A stretch of DNA of 27,275 nucleotides from CAYSLA01 sp964431685. Lineage in GTDB: Bacteria; Armatimonadota; UBA5829. Shown here piece after piece: positions 1 to 9,366 of this stretch; position 1 is the stretch's first letter; each line of letters begins with the position of its first letter. The translations under genes and the position numbers were made by a program. Below the pieces are notes generated by a model. The model searched no databases. It worked only from the letters and a program-made list of their open reading frames with translations, and was not told the DNA's origin. The DNA lies in assembly GCA_964431685.1 (NCBI GenBank), contig CAYSLA010000033.1, positions 1-27,275 on the forward strand. The letters run 5' to 3'.

Positions 1-1071
1 GAGCGTTTCTGCAAACTATATGACTTCGAGAAGGTTGACCGGTCAGTGCGGTGGGAAGCGGTGGGTTTCTGGGGTCAGACGGTGGAGGAGTGGAACGCCT
101 CTGGCGGCCTGCCGGCCGGTGTGGACCCGATGGAATACTACGAATTTGATCCGACGCCGACGGTATCCGGAGGACTCGGACTGACGTCAATGTCGCTTTC
201 CGGCCCACCGGTTCAGACCCGAGTCGTAGATGATGACGGTCATACCAGCGTGGTGGAAAATGACCTGGGAGCGCTCTGGCGCGAACGATCGGATGGCGGC
301 GCAAGCATGCCTCAATGGATCAGATTCCCAGTTGAAAGCCACGAAGACTGGTTGAACAAAATCAAGCCCCGGTTGAGACCGCAAGACCACAACTACGGCG
401 GCCTGGAAAGTGAGATTCGCTCACTGCAAGACAGCGACGGTCCGGCGGGGTTCTGGCTGGTGGGGCTGTACGCATTCTGGAGGAATTTCTGGGGCGAGCA
501 CAACCTGGCTTATGCCTTCTATGACGCTCCGGAGACACTCCACGACATGGCCCGCAGTTGGCTTTCCGTGCACTGTGAGTGCTCTCCCAGAATCCTTGAT
601 TCCGTCGATATCGACTACGTTCTGTTTCACGAGGACATGGCTTTCAAGAATGGTCCTCTGATTGGGCCATCCACTTTCGATGAGTTCATGGCTCCCTACT
701 ATCGCGAGCTGTTCTCTCACCTGAAAAGCAACAAGATGACAAGGTTCCTGCTGGATTCTGACGGCAACAACGGGCCTATTCTGGATAAGTTCATAGACAT
801 CGGGATGAACGGACTCTTCCCCTTTGAGGTTTCAGCGGGATGTGACGTCGTCGAGTTCCGCAAGACACACCCCGACTTTGTCATCTGGGGCGGAATCGAC
901 AAGAGGGTTCTTCTCCAGACCAGAGAAGACATCGAAAAGGAAGTGATGGCAAAGGTTCCCGTCTTGTGGGAATCCGGCGGGTACATGCCGTCTATTGATC
1001 ACTCGGTTCCTCCCTGTCCGCAGGAGAACTTTGAGTATTTTCTGCAACTGGTACGCAGCATCGTCGGCTGA
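1..1071 (+). CDS. Uroporphyrinogen decarboxylase (URO-D) superfamily protein, 5' partial
   Basis: The frame is open from base 1 and encodes 356 visible residues. The first visible residues (ERFCKLYDFEKVDR) look like the normal N-terminal region of URO-D-like proteins, so only a few codons are probably missing. An internal GTG at 46 is not needed as a start. Family-type features are the HEDMAFKNGPLIGP segment in the middle and, near the C-terminus, WGGIDKR followed by GGYMPSIDHSVPP. Known members include HemE and the methyltransferases MtaA and CmuA. This divergent type is common beside carbohydrate genes and probably does not act in haem synthesis, but its substrate cannot be read from the sequence. 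It ends 10 bp before the GH2 gene on the same strand, so the two are probably co-transcribed. I am sure of the superfamily and unsure of the function. Confidence 0.85.
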   Translation, partial: ERFCKLYDFEKVDRSVRWEAVGFWGQTVEEWNASGGLPAGVDPMEYYEFDPTPTVSGGLGLTSMSLSGPPVQTRVVDDDGHTSVVENDLGALWRERSDGGASMPQWIRFPVESHEDWLNKIKPRLRPQDHNYGGLESEIRSLQDSDGPAGFWLVGLYAFWRNFWGEHNLAYAFYDAPETLHDMARSWLSVHCECSPRILDSVDIDYVLFHEDMAFKNGPLIGPSTFDEFMAPYYRELFSHLKSNKMTRFLLDSDGNNGPILDKFIDIGMNGLFPFEVSAGCDVVEFRKTHPDFVIWGGIDKRVLLQTREDIEKEVMAKVPVLWESGGYMPSIDHSVPPCPQENFEYFLQLVRSIVG

Positions 1072-1081
1072 ACAGGAGAAT

Positions 1082-3883
1082 ATGATGTCTAATCACAAGA
1101 TCGCACCCGTCCGCACCAACCCGGTACTATTGCACCCCAGCGAGCACCGTCTGAGCCTTGACGGCAACTGGGCGTTTCGCCTGGATCCCGAGGACAAGGG
1201 CGTGAGCGAACGATGGTTCCAGAACCCGCAGATGCTCTCAGACTCTGTTGCAGTTCCGGGTTGCTGGCAGGGTCAGGGACACGGAACGGACGCCAAAGAG
1301 ACACTTTGGGACTTCGGTCTGGAAGCTCGGACTTTTCGTGCAACATACAAAGGCACCGGCTGGTACGGAAAGCTTTTTCACCTGCCTGCAGAATGGGAGA
1401 ACAAGAGAATTCGGCTGAACTTTGGAGGAGTACACCCGAGCGCCGAAGTGTGGCTGAATGGCGTGAAGCTGGGGGACAATCACTATCCATTTGTTCCATT
1501 CGGCTTTGACGTAACCGATGCGGTCCGCCGGAACGGCGAGAACCAATTGACAGTCCGCGTGCACGAGGAAGCACGCATCCTCGGGTTGGCTTTCGGCTGG
1601 CAGGGTGCGTGGAGCGGGCTGTACAGAGGTGTTGATCTCACCGCCGCCGGCGCATTCATCGACCAGTTCACGGCGTATCCGGACGTGGATTCGCAATCAA
1701 TTCGATTCAGGGTCGCCTGTGACTGCTTGAAGCCTGAGGAAGCTGCGGTAGTCCGTGTATCGTGTCGCCTGGCGGACGGGACTGGTCCACAGCAGAGCCT
1801 GGAAATGCCACTTGCGGACAGCACCACCGAGGTCACTCTGAAGATGCCTTCCCCGAAGTTGTGGAGCCCTGATGCCCCAAATCTCTACCGAATAGATGCG
1901 GTACTGGCCTCAGGTGACCACGTCTTGGACGCCCTGAGCGAGCGCACTGGCTTCGTGAAGCTGTCAACGCAGGCAAAGCATTTCCTTATCAACGGAGAGC
2001 CCTACTATATGAGAGGCACGGGCGATTTCCTGTCCAATCCTGAAACAGGATGCCCGGACACCGATCGCGACCGGTGGCGCAGGAAGCTCTCCGCGCTGAG
2101 GGCCTACGGCTACAACTACGTGCGATGCCAGTCCTACGTTTATGGCCCGGAGTACTATGATGTGGCCGACGAAGTCGGGATGCTGGTGCAGAGCGAAATG
2201 GGCGCGCTGGGCGCGTGGGGCGGCTCCAACAAGTGGCACGTCTACGCCTGGCCGCCGCCCACACCCGCGTTCCGCAAAGACCTCCTGAACCAGTGGAACC
2301 TTGTGGTTGCCAGGGACGCCAATCATCCTTCGGCGAACATCTACTGTATGAGCAATGAGCTCGGCGCCGAGACTCTCTTTCCCAGAACAGCGTGGCAGTG
2401 CCATGACGATACTAAGGCTGGCAAACCGTCCGCGTTCGTGATCTGGACCGACGGGGGATACAACGAAGACCTGCCCGGCGAATTTGTCAATGACGAAGCA
2501 GCAAAGGATGAGACTTGCCCAAAACCGCTGATCCAGCACGAGTTCAGGTGGTGGAGTTCATTTCCCGACGTGTCAATCATGCACAAGTACTCCGGAGCCA
2601 TCCGACCGTACTCGGCACAGATCGCGCTGGAGGCTGCGTCCGCTCACGGAATCAGTCACCTTCTGCCACTGGCCGCCGCAAACAGCCAGCGGCTGCAGTT
2701 TGTTGAGGCCAAACTGAAGATGGAAATGTGTCGTCGTGACAACCCGACACTGGCCGGAATATGTCACTTCAATGCGATGGATGGCAATCCTTCGCCCCAG
2801 GGGATAATCGACGAGTTCTACGACACAAAGTATGCCCAGTCCGGCAAGTGGCTTCAGACCAACGGCGACACCGTCATCCTCTCAAGTCTTGGCGCCGAGG
2901 ATCGAGTGCTTGCATCTGGAGACGAGCTCAACTGCACTTTCTCCGTTTCCGACTTCTCCCACCCGTCGCTTGGCAATCCTACTCTGGAGTGGCGGCTCGA
3001 GTCCAGCCGAGTCGTCATCGCCGAGGGACAGCTAGAATATGCCCATCTTCCATACCGGGTCTGCAACGCAGGCAGCATCCGGCAGGTGATACCGGAAGTC
3101 GCCTCTGCGGAGAAGGCCAGACTGAGTGTCAGGCTCAATGAAGGGGCTCGAAGTTACACCAACGAATGGGACCTGTGGCTATTTCCCAAAGACACTCCTC
3201 TCTCACCCGCCCTGCGGATATACCGTGCGCCTAAGTATACATGGCTGACAACGGCGAAGGACGTACCGATATTGAAGGACGAGCCATTGACGTCCAAACA
3301 CGTCATACTGACGGAGACCTTTGATGAGGCTCTGGCGGATCTTGTCCGCAGCGGTGGACGAGTTGTTCTGTGTGCTTCGGAAGGTCTGGTGCGCCCGTAC
3401 AACCCCAAGCTTTTGCTGAATGAGGGCCGTTACTTCTTCACCCCGCCTGCAAACTACCCGCCGATGGAGGACGGCCACGACGGAAGCATCATATCCAGTC
3501 ACCCGATTTTGGGGGACTTTCCGCACGAAGGTTTTGCTGATCTGCAGTTCTACAGGATGATGGCTGAGACTCCACCGATAGACTTGGAGCCTCTTGGTTT
3601 GGACGGTTTGGGGGTAGGCCCGACACCCGTGTCGGGCGCGGAACCTGTTCTCCGTGTCTTGCACTCCTATCCGGTGTGCCGCCCGCTCGCATACCTGACG
3701 CAATACAAACTCGGGGGTGGGGTGGTCGTGATATGTTCGCTGGACCTTGATCAGTCACTGCCCGAGGCACGATACCTGCTTGCACGGATGTGCGATTATC
3801 TGGAGGGGGAACGTGAGATAGTCGCTGCCGAGCTTTCTGAGGAATCGATAGTCCGGCTAATCGAGGGTACGTCAATCCCATAG
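1082..3883 (+). CDS. Glycoside hydrolase family 2 protein (beta-galactosidase/beta-glucuronidase type)
   Basis: The product is a 933-residue enzyme expected to hydrolyse a beta-linked sugar by a retaining mechanism. The start is the first ATG of ATGATG at 1082, preceded by AGGAG in the 10 bp after the URO-D-like gene; the frame is open further upstream, but that would overlap the neighbour. The N-terminal jelly-roll sugar-binding domain covers roughly residues 20-190 (SLDGNWAFRLD, WYGKLFHLP, NFGGVHPSAEVWLNG). The barrel follows, with YYMRGTGDF and NYVRCQSY. The likely acid/base is E426 in CMSNELG, after the family-type segment ANHPSANIY, and the likely nucleophile is E487 in IQHEFRWW. The long C-terminal part (about residues 600-933) is not a recognised catalytic domain. 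No signal peptide is visible, so it is probably cytoplasmic. The substrate is not predictable. Confidence 0.9.
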   Translation: MMSNHKIAPVRTNPVLLHPSEHRLSLDGNWAFRLDPEDKGVSERWFQNPQMLSDSVAVPGCWQGQGHGTDAKETLWDFGLEARTFRATYKGTGWYGKLFHLPAEWENKRIRLNFGGVHPSAEVWLNGVKLGDNHYPFVPFGFDVTDAVRRNGENQLTVRVHEEARILGLAFGWQGAWSGLYRGVDLTAAGAFIDQFTAYPDVDSQSIRFRVACDCLKPEEAAVVRVSCRLADGTGPQQSLEMPLADSTTEVTLKMPSPKLWSPDAPNLYRIDAVLASGDHVLDALSERTGFVKLSTQAKHFLINGEPYYMRGTGDFLSNPETGCPDTDRDRWRRKLSALRAYGYNYVRCQSYVYGPEYYDVADEVGMLVQSEMGALGAWGGSNKWHVYAWPPPTPAFRKDLLNQWNLVVARDANHPSANIYCMSNELGAETLFPRTAWQCHDDTKAGKPSAFVIWTDGGYNEDLPGEFVNDEAAKDETCPKPLIQHEFRWWSSFPDVSIMHKYSGAIRPYSAQIALEAASAHGISHLLPLAAANSQRLQFVEAKLKMEMCRRDNPTLAGICHFNAMDGNPSPQGIIDEFYDTKYAQSGKWLQTNGDTVILSSLGAEDRVLASGDELNCTFSVSDFSHPSLGNPTLEWRLESSRVVIAEGQLEYAHLPYRVCNAGSIRQVIPEVASAEKARLSVRLNEGARSYTNEWDLWLFPKDTPLSPALRIYRAPKYTWLTTAKDVPILKDEPLTSKHVILTETFDEALADLVRSGGRVVLCASEGLVRPYNPKLLLNEGRYFFTPPANYPPMEDGHDGSIISSHPILGDFPHEGFADLQFYRMMAETPPIDLEPLGLDGLGVGPTPVSGAEPVLRVLHSYPVCRPLAYLTQYKLGGGVVVICSLDLDQSLPEARYLLARMCDYLEGEREIVAAELSEESIVRLIEGTSIP

Positions 3884-3928
3884 CCAGTCCACAGGGATTC
3901 TCTGGGCGTGTGAGGATTCAGGTGAATA

Positions 3929-3989
3929 CTTCGTGGGCGCGTGCCCCGAAGACTCGCCAAATAATGCTTCGGGACACACGTCCGCGAAG
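3929..3989. repeat. Inverted pair of 23-nt REP-like palindromes (family A, copy 1)
   Basis: The unit at 3929-3951 is a hairpin with stem CTTCG/CGAAG, one bulged base, then GGGC/GCCC around a 4-nt loop. The unit at 3967-3989 is an inverted copy whose inner stem is GGAC/GTCC. Fifteen bases separate them. The two units can also pair with each other. The pair lies between the convergent ends of the GH2 gene and the J-domain gene. Other copies are at 9321-9343, 9418-9478 and 11722-11781. The rest of 3884-4054 shows no gene. Confidence 0.85.
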
Positions 3990-4054
3990 CATAGGCGGAG
4001 TCCTGTTCTGGTCTGGATATCAGCAGGTCCGGCGCCACCGGCCCCCGACAGTTG

Positions 4055-4690
4055 TCAGTCGCCCAGCCGGACTCCCGTGGCGAGTGACTGCTGCAGCATC
4101 TGCCTGTAGAACACGACTGCCTGGCGGTCTTTGCGAGCCATTGAGGCGAGACTGGCACGCCAGCAGCACTCGGTCAGGGCGGAGGCCGTGAGCGGGTCAG
4201 CCATACTCATCTGGAATTCGCGTGTGCGGAACCACGCCATCGGTTCCGCGAGATCCGGCTCGACGACCGCGGGCAAGCGAAGGTCGGGGGTCTCGAAGTT
4301 GATAGCGTTTGGGCACGGCCTGAACTCCGGTCCCCTATATGCGTAGACCGTCCGCACGTAGAACGTTGCCGATGCTATCAGGATGATGAAGATTGTTGCC
4401 AGGGCGAATGCTCGCGCTCTGCTCCGGGATTCAGCTTCCCAGCCGCCGGATGAAACCGCCAGATAGGCAGAGTGCCTGGCGGCCAGAAGCTGGCGGTCGT
4501 AGGCATCGCGCTTTCTTGTGTTTGATAGAGTCTGGTACGCTTCCACGATGCATCGTGTGCGGTCGGCGGCTGATTGGTCGAGAGGATTGATGTCCGGGTG
4601 GCTTTGCTTCAGAAGAGTGCGAAAGGCCGCCTTAACAGTACGCGTGCTTGCGCCCCGGGCAACTCCCAGCAGTCGATAGTAGTTTTCCAT
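4055..4690 (-). CDS. J-domain (DnaJ-like) protein with one membrane segment
   Basis: The protein has 211 residues. Residues 3-68 are a J domain (YYRLLGVARGAS, helix II, then HPD at 31-33, and AYQTLSNTRKRDAYDR), the part that stimulates Hsp70/DnaK ATPase. It lacks the Gly/Phe region, zinc-finger repeats and C-terminal domains of full DnaJ, so it is a class C J-protein. A hydrophobic stretch at about 93-115 (AFALATIFIILIASATF) should be a single membrane anchor with the J domain in the cytoplasm. The remaining 95 residues are not recognised. The start at 4690 has AGGAG 8-11 nt upstream and a TATAAT box 33 bp upstream. The likely role is recruiting DnaK to a membrane client; that is inference. 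Confidence 0.85.
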   Translation of the reverse strand: MENYYRLLGVARGASTRTVKAAFRTLLKQSHPDINPLDQSAADRTRCIVEAYQTLSNTRKRDAYDRQLLAARHSAYLAVSSGGWEAESRSRARAFALATIFIILIASATFYVRTVYAYRGPEFRPCPNAINFETPDLRLPAVVEPDLAEPMAWFRTREFQMSMADPLTASALTECCWRASLASMARKDRQAVVFYRQMLQQSLATGVRLGD

Positions 4691-4722
4691 CGAACAACTC
4701 TCCTAAGCGTGCTTCTGCTGTA

Positions 4723-4728
4723 ATTATA
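4723..4728 (-). promoter_or_regulatory. Probable -10 box (TATAAT) for the J-domain gene
   Basis: A perfect TATAAT reads on the minus strand 33 bp before the ATG at 4690, leaving a leader of about 26 nt that contains the AGGAG ribosome-binding site. No good -35 hexamer is seen at 16-18 bp, so the assignment rests on the -10 and its spacing. Confidence 0.5.
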
Positions 4729-4848
4729 CAACAATAATCCGCTTCGTGGAAGTGCCAGCTCAAAAAAAACGCCTGCCTGGAAGGATTTTCCTGCCCTGCG
4801 CCGTGCGTTCGTCCAGCACACCGTCGGGGCGTCTCAAAGCACTCCGGG

Positions 4849-7761
4849 CTACTGCCCCGCAGCTATCTTCTGAAGGTTGACTATCGCTTCAGCAAGCTTG
4901 TCACGGTAATCGTTGATGGCCGCAGCATCCCTTGTCCACCTGCCCACGACCTCACAGATGCTGTCGGGGATGGCCAGCAGTTTCTCCGCTTCGGACAAGG
5001 TCCTGCTCTGGGCCCTGTCCAGCGGCGCGCCCTTGAGGCTGTCCGCTGCGTCTCTGAGAACTGCGAAGTAGTCGTAGTCCTCCAGGCCGTCCCGGAAATT
5101 GGCGAACCTTATTGACTGCAGCGGCTGTCCGTCAGGTCCGGGATACAGCAGGAAACCGTCCCCTGCCGCCCCGGACTTGCCATCTGCGCAGACCCACTCT
5201 GTCTCAGGCCAGAGCCCGCCGGTATCGTCTTTGTACTGATCACGCCACGAAGTGCAGCCCCAGTACAGATGGCCCTTTACCCCCGACTTCCAAGCCATCC
5301 AATGCACAATCCGCGGGTCTATGCCGCACACATCGATGTTCATAATCGGACACCACCGCGGACCGGAGAAGTTATAAGCTCCACACTGCCACCAGAACTC
5401 ACTGCCGGCTTGCATCCGGCCGGCGAAACCGGCACGCACATCCGATGAGTTGAACCAGAACATCCATGGCACCCAGACATCCACGTCGCTTCCGAATGCG
5501 CTCTCCGGGTTGTTTCCCATCACGATCCGCAGGTCCGGGAATCTCTCTTTGATCTGTCTCACCAGTCCGGCGTATTCGCCCATAGCCTCCGGGGCCGCAC
5601 TGCCTGATCCGAAAACCATGCACCTGTCGATCCAGCCCTTTCCTCGAACGTGGGGTACAACCTGATCCAGATACCGCATCACCATCTGGTTGTAGTCGGG
5701 CGACCCGACTTTGGCGTCGCTTGCTATCGCGTCCAGATAGCATATGTCAATGAAACCTGTGTAGCCGTCCTTGAGCAAGTGAGAGACGGCCTGGTCACTG
5801 CCTGTGAAATCAAGAGCCTGGTTGTTCTTCCAGTCCCACCTTGGCAGCACCGGCTCGGTATAGGCCTCAAAAGAGTACACAAAGTACGTTCCCATCCTGG
5901 CGTCGAGAAGCGGCTGAACAAATGTCTGCCAGTATGGCCGCAGGGAGTCGCCCCAGCTTCTGTCGGACTTGCCTGTGTAGCGCGCATAGATATCGTTGGG
6001 CGAAACTGACAACGCCGTCTTCATCCGGCTTTCCAGCGGCAGAGCAAAATCCCAGACCTTCGCACGTAGAGCCAGGGTCAAAGGTTTGGACGCTCCGTCG
6101 CAGGCTATGGTAACAGTACCCTCATAGTCAGCCGGCAGAGTCTCGCCCCTGGTTCTGATACTGATCCAGTAAGGCTGCACACGTCCTTCGGTCAGGTCAA
6201 CCGGATCATTGGGCAGCAGTGGATCCGGCCACAGGCCAACTTTGGCGGTGTCGTACGGAGGTTTTGTGGTTCTAACATATCCGACAGGGTTTACGTAAAC
6301 ATCGGCAGCGGGAATCTCGGCGCCATCGGATGACCGCAGAGACGAAGCCGTCACCCGGACTCCGCTCAGTCTGGAGGCGACCGGCGCAACTACTATCTGC
6401 GCACACTGCCATTCTCTCCTTGCCATCTTGAGCTCGATCGTGTCCACCACACGCCCTGCATAGAACTCGTCGGCAAACACCTTGCTCGTAGTGGGCTCCG
6501 TGGTTACCACAAGCTTGACGTCTGCATTCTCATAGCCTTTCAAGGCACGCGCCTGCGCCGAGAACTCTGTTGACGCTGCACTGCTTCTGAGCGCTGCAAA
6601 CTGCCCTTTGATGTTGTTCCAGTCCTCGGCGGACTTGGCCTTTGCCGACATTCCGAGAAGCGACTTGATCTCGGAACCTATGGTTTGCAGAACGTTGCGC
6701 GCGTTCGCGTCTTTTCCTGACGGCCCTGACAGGCTTCGCCGGACGAAATCACCCAGCCCGTCATCCAATGGACCGATAGTGAAGCTCACCTGCTCGGAAC
6801 GCAGCACAACAGCGCCGGTTTCGCTCAGCAGTTCGGCACGGATAGCGTACCGGCCTTCCCTGTTGATTGGCAGCGGCAGAGAGCTCTGCACGACCGCGCC
6901 GCCGTCCACAACGGTAGGCCCGCCGGAAACCCTGGAAGTGCCTCGAGGGCCTGCAATCACCAGTTGCGGCTTGACCGACACCGGCCCACTGCCCGGATTG
7001 CGTATCCACAGATTGAGGGGGCCTTCGCCGTAGTCGAATCCGTTCACCGGCAGGTCGGCCAACTCCGCGACAGTTGGACCGAGAGTCAGAACACCAAAGG
7101 CCGAAGAGTCCATTAAGCTTCCCGCGGTTGATGCGGGCCAACTCGACTGGGCGCCGGCAATCTTGTCGAACCTGCCAAACATAACTGCCCAGGTGGAACC
7201 GGAAGCAGGAGCTCGGCCAAAGGCGGAGAAGGGTATGGCAATCTCGACAGTCCACTCACCGTCCCGAACACTCGATGCTACCTGTGCCTTGGAGGTCCAG
7301 GCGAGGTTCCGGCCCTTCTTCATCATCACGTGGGCGTCGTACAGGTAGCCGGCGCTATTCACCGCAAGGTGGTAGAACCCTGCCCCATCTCTCGACGGAT
7401 CAATCAGCACCTGCAGGCAGTCATCCAACCACATATCTTTGTCGGACTCTTTGACTGTGGTGAGCAACCGCGCCCCAGCGGGAAAAGTTGCTCGAAAGCC
7501 AATGATGATTCTCTGGGCATCCCGCAGAACAAGCGCCTGAGTTCGATTGGGGGCAGCAAACGCACCGCCAAGACTGAGAAACTCGGCAGACCTGGCAGCG
7601 GAGTCCCAGTCAGACTCGTCGAGTACGCCATCGATCGTAAGAGGCGTGGTGACGGTTCTGGCCTCGAGATAGGGGCGAACGTTCACCGAATCGGCACCAG
7701 CCGTGAGCACCAGCACAAACACTCCAACGAACATGACCAACGACTTCAGGACGGTCTTCAT
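4849..7761 (-). CDS. Secreted CBM9-like / DUF4091 (GH123-like) protein
   Basis: The protein has 970 residues from ATG 7761, which follows a strong GGAGGAGAGG ribosome-binding site; the frame runs further upstream but without a comparable site. Residues 1-24 are a Sec signal peptide (MKTVLKSL, hydrophobic core, TAGADS). Residues about 30-230 form a carbohydrate-binding CBM9/DOMON-like domain, opening with TIDGVLDESDWDSAA and containing LQVLIDPSRDG. The C-terminal 450 residues match the DUF4091/GH123 barrel family, best seen in HLYWGCTSW and GFLLYPGPDG...RFANFRDGLEDYDYF. Characterised GH123 enzymes are beta-N-acetylgalactosaminidases using an adjacent Asp-Glu pair. At the matching place here (after KGWIDRCMVF) the sequence is GSGS at residues 718-721, so the catalytic pair seems absent. 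It is probably an extracytoplasmic glycan-binding or divergent hydrolase. Confidence 0.8.
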   Translation of the reverse strand: MKTVLKSLVMFVGVFVLVLTAGADSVNVRPYLEARTVTTPLTIDGVLDESDWDSAARSAEFLSLGGAFAAPNRTQALVLRDAQRIIIGFRATFPAGARLLTTVKESDKDMWLDDCLQVLIDPSRDGAGFYHLAVNSAGYLYDAHVMMKKGRNLAWTSKAQVASSVRDGEWTVEIAIPFSAFGRAPASGSTWAVMFGRFDKIAGAQSSWPASTAGSLMDSSAFGVLTLGPTVAELADLPVNGFDYGEGPLNLWIRNPGSGPVSVKPQLVIAGPRGTSRVSGGPTVVDGGAVVQSSLPLPINREGRYAIRAELLSETGAVVLRSEQVSFTIGPLDDGLGDFVRRSLSGPSGKDANARNVLQTIGSEIKSLLGMSAKAKSAEDWNNIKGQFAALRSSAASTEFSAQARALKGYENADVKLVVTTEPTTSKVFADEFYAGRVVDTIELKMARREWQCAQIVVAPVASRLSGVRVTASSLRSSDGAEIPAADVYVNPVGYVRTTKPPYDTAKVGLWPDPLLPNDPVDLTEGRVQPYWISIRTRGETLPADYEGTVTIACDGASKPLTLALRAKVWDFALPLESRMKTALSVSPNDIYARYTGKSDRSWGDSLRPYWQTFVQPLLDARMGTYFVYSFEAYTEPVLPRWDWKNNQALDFTGSDQAVSHLLKDGYTGFIDICYLDAIASDAKVGSPDYNQMVMRYLDQVVPHVRGKGWIDRCMVFGSGSAAPEAMGEYAGLVRQIKERFPDLRIVMGNNPESAFGSDVDVWVPWMFWFNSSDVRAGFAGRMQAGSEFWWQCGAYNFSGPRWCPIMNIDVCGIDPRIVHWMAWKSGVKGHLYWGCTSWRDQYKDDTGGLWPETEWVCADGKSGAAGDGFLLYPGPDGQPLQSIRFANFRDGLEDYDYFAVLRDAADSLKGAPLDRAQSRTLSEAEKLLAIPDSICEVVGRWTRDAAAINDYRDKLAEAIVNLQKIAAGQ

Positions 7762-7928
7762 AGAGCCTCTCCTCCTAGGTACACGCAGATATCCTCTGTC
7801 TTCTGACAAGCAGGCGACCGCCGTCTTCTTGCCATATTCCATCACAGTTGCATCCGCCACCGTCAATACTTAGCCGGAGCGAGGCAACTATCCTTCAAAG
7901 TATGACACAAAGTAGTCTGCACCCGTGC

Positions 7929-8028
7929 NNNNNNNNNNNNNNNNNNNNNNNNNNNNNNNNNNNNNNNNNNNNNNNNNNNNNNNNNNNNNNNNNNNNNNNN
8001 NNNNNNNNNNNNNNNNNNNNNNNNNNNN
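7929..8028. other. Assembly gap (100 N) inside or beside the phosphomannomutase 3' end
   Basis: There are exactly 100 N, which usually denotes unknown length. The flanks share no obvious overlap. On the right (minus strand) the phosphohexomutase frame runs into the gap. On the left, 7867-7928 gives only short minus-strand tails in all three frames, so where the mutase ends cannot be told. The 7762-7928 stretch otherwise holds the leader of the DUF4091 gene; a TTGACG motif is present, but no convincing -10 sits at the proper distance. Confidence 0.95.
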
Positions 8029-9254
8029 TAGCCGTCCAGGTGCGAAGCGTCTTTGCCGACAGGACCGTACTTGTCTTCCAGCCTCTTCAGGACCGTGGGA
8101 ATGCTCTCGACCTCAGAGTTAATCTCGCCGCTGTGATGGTATCTGCGCAGAGGATCGACAATCTCCGACATCTTCTTGCCCTCGTGAAGCAGCAGCTTCA
8201 AAATGTAGAGCATTGCCAGATCACCATTATCGGTCGTATAGAAATCGCTGAAGTAGTAGTGGCTGGAGAGCTCGCCGGCAAAGAAGCCGCCTTGTTCCCG
8301 CATCTGCTTCTTTATCAGGCCGTGGCCCACACGGCACTTTATCGCTTTGCCTCCGGCCTTCTCAATCTCTTCTTTGACCACCCAGCTTGAGCGCAGGTCG
8401 TACAGAATCTCCGCGCCGGGCTGCTTGTTCAGCATCTCCCTGGCGATCAGCGCAGTGATGAAATCACCCGGAACGATGGCGCCCTTCTCATCAACGAATG
8501 CGACCCTGTCTCCATCGCCGTCAAAGGCGAGACCGATGTCGGCCTTTTCGTCCACCACCCGATCCTGAAGCGCCAGCATAGTCTCCAGCTTGAGCGGATT
8601 GGCTTCGTGGTTTGGGAATCTGCCGTCCGGGCGCCAGAAGAGGCGTATGGGTTCCTTGCCAACCGCGGCAAACAGCTTGGGCAGAATGAAACCGCCCATC
8701 CCGTTCGCGCAGTCCACAACAATCTTCAGGTCACCGAAGCTCCGGATTCCGGCGCTGTTCAGCACCGCCTCGATGTACGCATCACGCACATATTCCGTCG
8801 CGTGTACTGTGCCTTTTGCGTTAGGTTCGGAAAAACTGCCTGCGCAGGCCATCTTCCAAAGGTCTTCGTTGCTGACCACGGCGATGCTGGGCACGGCTTT
8901 TGCCGCAGTCATTTTGTAGCCATTGTATTCCGCGGGATTGTGCGATGCAGTGCACATTACGCCGGCATCGGCACCCAGATGGTTGACCGCAAAATAGTAC
9001 ATCGGCGTGCTGGAAAGGCCGATAGGGACCACGTCGGCGCCTTGATCAATGAGTCCTCTGATGGTGGCCGACTCGAAATCAGGGGCTGACTCCCGCATGT
9101 CGTGGCCCACTACCACCCGCTTACAGCCGAGAGCGGACACGAAGGCCCGCGCGATGCGGTAGGCGTCGTCATCATCTATCTCCCGCGGGTACAGCCCGCG
9201 AATATCGTAGGCCTTGAAGATGTCTTTCTTCACGTCCTTGCATCCAAGTTCCAT
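8029..9254 (-). CDS. Phosphomannomutase/phosphoglucomutase, 3' truncated by gap
   Basis: The enzyme interconverts hexose 6- and 1-phosphates (mannose and/or glucose) for nucleotide-sugar and exopolysaccharide synthesis. Visible residues number 408 of about 455 usual for the family. The phosphoserine loop is TASHNP with S104. The metal-binding loop is DGDGDR at 245-250. The sugar-binding loop is GELSSH at 327-332. Domain 4, with its phosphate-binding loop, is lost in the gap after DASHLDG. The start at 9254 (MELGCKDVKK) has GGAGG 7 nt upstream and an extended -10 promoter. The open frame continues upstream through palindromic repeats to 9443, but that extension is repeat sequence and is rejected. 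Mannose versus glucose specificity cannot be decided. Confidence 0.92.
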
Positions 9255-9284
9255 CGGCAATCCTCCAAGTCGTTCGTTCGGTAG

Positions 9285-9293
9285 ATTATACCA
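9285..9293 (-). promoter_or_regulatory. Extended -10 promoter (TGgTATAAT) for the phosphohexomutase
   Basis: On the minus strand TGG precedes a perfect TATAAT, ending 30 bp before the ATG at 9254. The predicted leader of about 24 nt contains the GGAGG site. No clear -35 is present, which is normal for extended -10 promoters. Confidence 0.6.
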
Positions 9294-9320
9294 CACACGA
9301 CAACTGAAGTGCCTGTCGTG

Positions 9321-9343
9321 CTTCGGGACAAATGTTCGCGAAG
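9321..9343. repeat. Single REP-like palindrome (family A)
   Basis: It has the same design as the copy at 3967-3989: CTTCG/CGAAG outer stem, GGAC/GTTC inner stem (one G-T wobble), 4-nt loop and one bulged G. The following CATAGG flank is also conserved. It lies just upstream of the phosphohexomutase promoter, 74 bp from the next copy. Confidence 0.75.
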
Positions 9344-9366
9344 CATAGGCCGCCATAAAAAGCAAA

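Noticed and set aside
4741..4800. Terminator after the DUF4091 gene
   Set aside because: There is a run of eight T on the minus strand (4762-4769), but the preceding sequence forms only a 3-4 bp stem, so it is not called.
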